Source: Bergeyella cardium (GTDB lineage: Bacteria > Bacteroidota > Bacteroidia > Flavobacteriales > Weeksellaceae). Taken from it: a stretch of DNA of 64,000 nt. The notes under the pieces are model-generated. The model was not told the origin of the DNA, did no database searches, and was given only the letters and a program-made list of their open reading frames with translations. A program made the translations under genes and the position numbers. Positions 63,201 to 64,000 of this stretch are shown here, piece after piece. Position 1 is the stretch's first letter; every line of letters begins with the position of its first letter. Location: positions 1,630,001-1,694,000 of the forward strand of contig NZ_QYCZ01000001.1 in the NCBI RefSeq assembly GCF_003614945.1. Direction: 5' to 3'.

Positions 63201-64000
63201 CATCTAATCAAAATCAAAACACATCAGTAAAACTTAATGTTAACTTCGGTATATTTAATAAAGTTGATGAGCACTATTTCCCTGTTCTTGTAACGCCTCA
63301 GCAAAAAGGAAAACTTAGGCTTTCCTTAGATATTCCTGATACAGCGCTACTCTCTAGCCTTGAGGGAGAAGTACTCCTCTCCGCTAAGCAAAACGGGAAG
63401 GTAATGTCTCGCCGTAAATATTCTATTAATAACGGTAGCATTTCCAATATTACACCTCCGCAGGAAATTATCAGAGACTCTATCGTAGCAAATAAAGATT
63501 TGTTTTTAGAAGTAAGTATTTGGAACAAAAACAAAGATAAAGGCATTGCCAGAATACTTAAAAACAATGAAATAGCTATTAATCTCCAAATTAAAGACTC
63601 TATTAAAATCCCGAGTAACGACCCTCGTTATCCAAATGAGAAATATGAAATCATTACTACAGAGCAAAAACACAAAAAATATGCTATCTATGAGCCTTTT
63701 GAAGAACCATACACCCAAACTCTCTTTGGAAAAGAATTCCGAAACTGGGGCTCTTTCATACTCAATGGTACCTTGGCTAATGAGATTATCGATAGAACAA
63801 GGCTCACCGACCACAAAGGAAACTATGACGATACAGATGATGGAAAACCTAATATAGACGAAAATAATCCTGATATAAGTTCTAACTCTGGAATGGAAAC
63901 CTCCAAAGCCTACTTTATAAGAACTACGGCTAACTATCCTCTAAAAAAACACTTTGGACTTGAAGATGACATCTTTGTAGCACCAGAGCTAATGTCACCA
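60290..64000 (+). CDS. SpvB/TcaC-type giant toxin-like protein (3' end off window)
   Basis: The frame is open from ATG 60290 for at least 1237 codons. A membrane/signal segment (FLYIIILLLFTSGLVATPWA) starts it. From about 240 comes the SpvB domain (SEGSASTSFNILLPKGRAG, LSYGHENGHSWLGTGWNLSL, PSINIDTRWGVPRYD). FG-GAP/VCBS-like calcium loops follow (DIDGDNLPDKIF, DFNGDGLVDF). In Tc toxins the SpvB-TcdB part forms the cocoon that holds a C-terminal RHS effector, and the RHS part should lie beyond the window. Toxin function is inferred from this fold; no effector domain is seen here. Confidence 0.82.
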   Translation, partial: MKKNAFLYIIILLLFTSGLVATPWAKSVLSNIDKNPTLLSLIKGEKTPNNKQKYTGDINDIEHPSATHFQQKIFRKSANTINYKGLSINIPEYAIKRDLRLSIINLMESNLHLPPNIVNLTKEAAGYRILPQNIKLQKEIQVAISYDKTKIPDGYTEKDIDIFIFDKETKNWKKLQRDKIEAGSDRVSAKTNGFSDFIAGIIKQPESPDTSGFTPTSISGLKASEPFVGIETIAPPTANSEGSASTSFNILLPKGRAGMQPSLTLSYGHENGHSWLGTGWNLSLPSINIDTRWGVPRYDTQKETESYTLSGEELLPNAHRQDWEDRTSDKQFFPRHEGGFNKIIRKGNSPQNYLWLINSKSGATTTYGGNGAQLKDASGNIGYWAIAKQEDLKGNTISYEYIEENGALYPKTIYYTGKAGDKGAYSIHFITEGGREDVQISGRLGFKQEFNKLLKRIEIKYQDQLIRAYEFVYKEGQFHKTLLTEIKSLDAKNNLFYSHKLDYYDDVKEKGLFSDIQKWETPKDDLKYTFLGIDGFSGKPTLAGTSRSESGGVNFRLGIGIPGIGKFNENTIGGHGGSAWGKTDAKVILQDIDGDNLPDKIFIKDDKVYYHKNLSASGKNGFSTESIQINLPHLGKTKSNTYNFGASLQLNGKIAVNVGYDRQISRSRTESYFMDFNGDGLVDFANNGIVYYNRLINGVPHFENSSTRTPFPINASSAPLSSGGHTSIDKDSLKLINPLHDVVRTWTAPHSGFIKIKHQYKLLENHSQERQKYKKNDGSPKADGVRLFVQHKDSLLWKEDISADDYTLKTRKDSLQIEKGETLFFRLSSKYDGNYDLTSWTQQISYSLINDQKDYNGLDLKNYSSVSDSLSSAVKVYTFTEASQPKLKGIFKKKRTTDKVILRINKYDITFEQKTTLFEKTFSDDEGSLDISSLNIGSFEAGESIEIRVDSPTEINWQDIDFTPEISFSSSSNQNQNTSVKLNVNFGIFNKVDEHYFPVLVTPQQKGKLRLSLDIPDTALLSSLEGEVLLSAKQNGKVMSRRKYSINNGSISNITPPQEIIRDSIVANKDLFLEVSIWNKNKDKGIARILKNNEIAINLQIKDSIKIPSNDPRYPNEKYEIITTEQKHKKYAIYEPFEEPYTQTLFGKEFRNWGSFILNGTLANEIIDRTRLTDHKGNYDDTDDGKPNIDENNPDISSNSGMETSKAYFIRTTANYPLKKHFGLEDDIFVAPELMSP

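Overview
The window looks like chromosomal DNA of a flavobacterium in the Weeksellaceae (Chryseobacterium/Riemerella/Bergeyella clade). Support comes from type IX secretion (T9SS) C-terminal sorting domains on several exported proteins, Bacteroidetes-type -7 promoter elements (TAnnTTTG), AT-rich leaders without clear Shine-Dalgarno sites, flavobacterial family genes (GSCFA, DUF3098, NamZ/DUF1343) and the gene order ftsX-DUF3098-uppP-truB. The genus cannot be fixed from this sequence alone.

Layout. 1-10 kb: a HmuY-like lipoprotein with its TonB-dependent receptor, a BspA-type leucine-rich-repeat surface protein, nadE, an orphan barstar-like gene, groES/groEL split by a decayed four-helix-bundle cassette, and an AT-rich FRG-domain gene. 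10-30 kb: mostly housekeeping genes (a two-domain acyltransferase, aspartokinase, nitroreductase, fbp, menC, glnS, truB, uppP, ftsX, rsmA, tatD, polyprenyl synthase), interrupted by a PIN-domain toxin-antitoxin pair, gene remnants and unusual intergenic repeats. 30-39 kb: a T9SS cargo protein, then the MoxR/DUF58/DUF4350/DUF4129/SpoIIM membrane operon with a divergent RDD gene. 39-47 kb: tig, rpsO, cysteine synthesis (cysE, cysteine synthase), a FtsX-type permease, namZ-like and menE.

47.0-56.6 kb: a candidate genomic island in the 3' end of tRNA-Gln(UUG). The last 17 bases of the tRNA gene region recur at 56565-56581 with one mismatch, directly followed by a strong terminator. Inside is an apparently undescribed ribosomal-peptide (RiPP) locus. 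It holds two short double-glycine-leader precursor genes (49592-49765 and 50364-50528), a radical SAM/SPASM maturase, a TonB-receptor-like barrel and a C39-peptidase ABC exporter. An array of six 23-bp repeats at 33-bp spacing separates the two divergent arms. The left arm ends at a junction that truncates both a C39-like membrane protein and a YadA-head-like surface protein.

56.7-64 kb: an operon of two paralogous outer-membrane barrels, a T9SS-sorted protein and a very large SpvB/TcaC-type (Tc-toxin-like) protein that runs off the window.

The clearest signal outside genes is a dispersed family of intergenic mini-hairpins at four loci between 17.7 and 32.1 kb. The 5-bp stems vary with compensating changes, while the four-base TAGC loop and the linkers are conserved.
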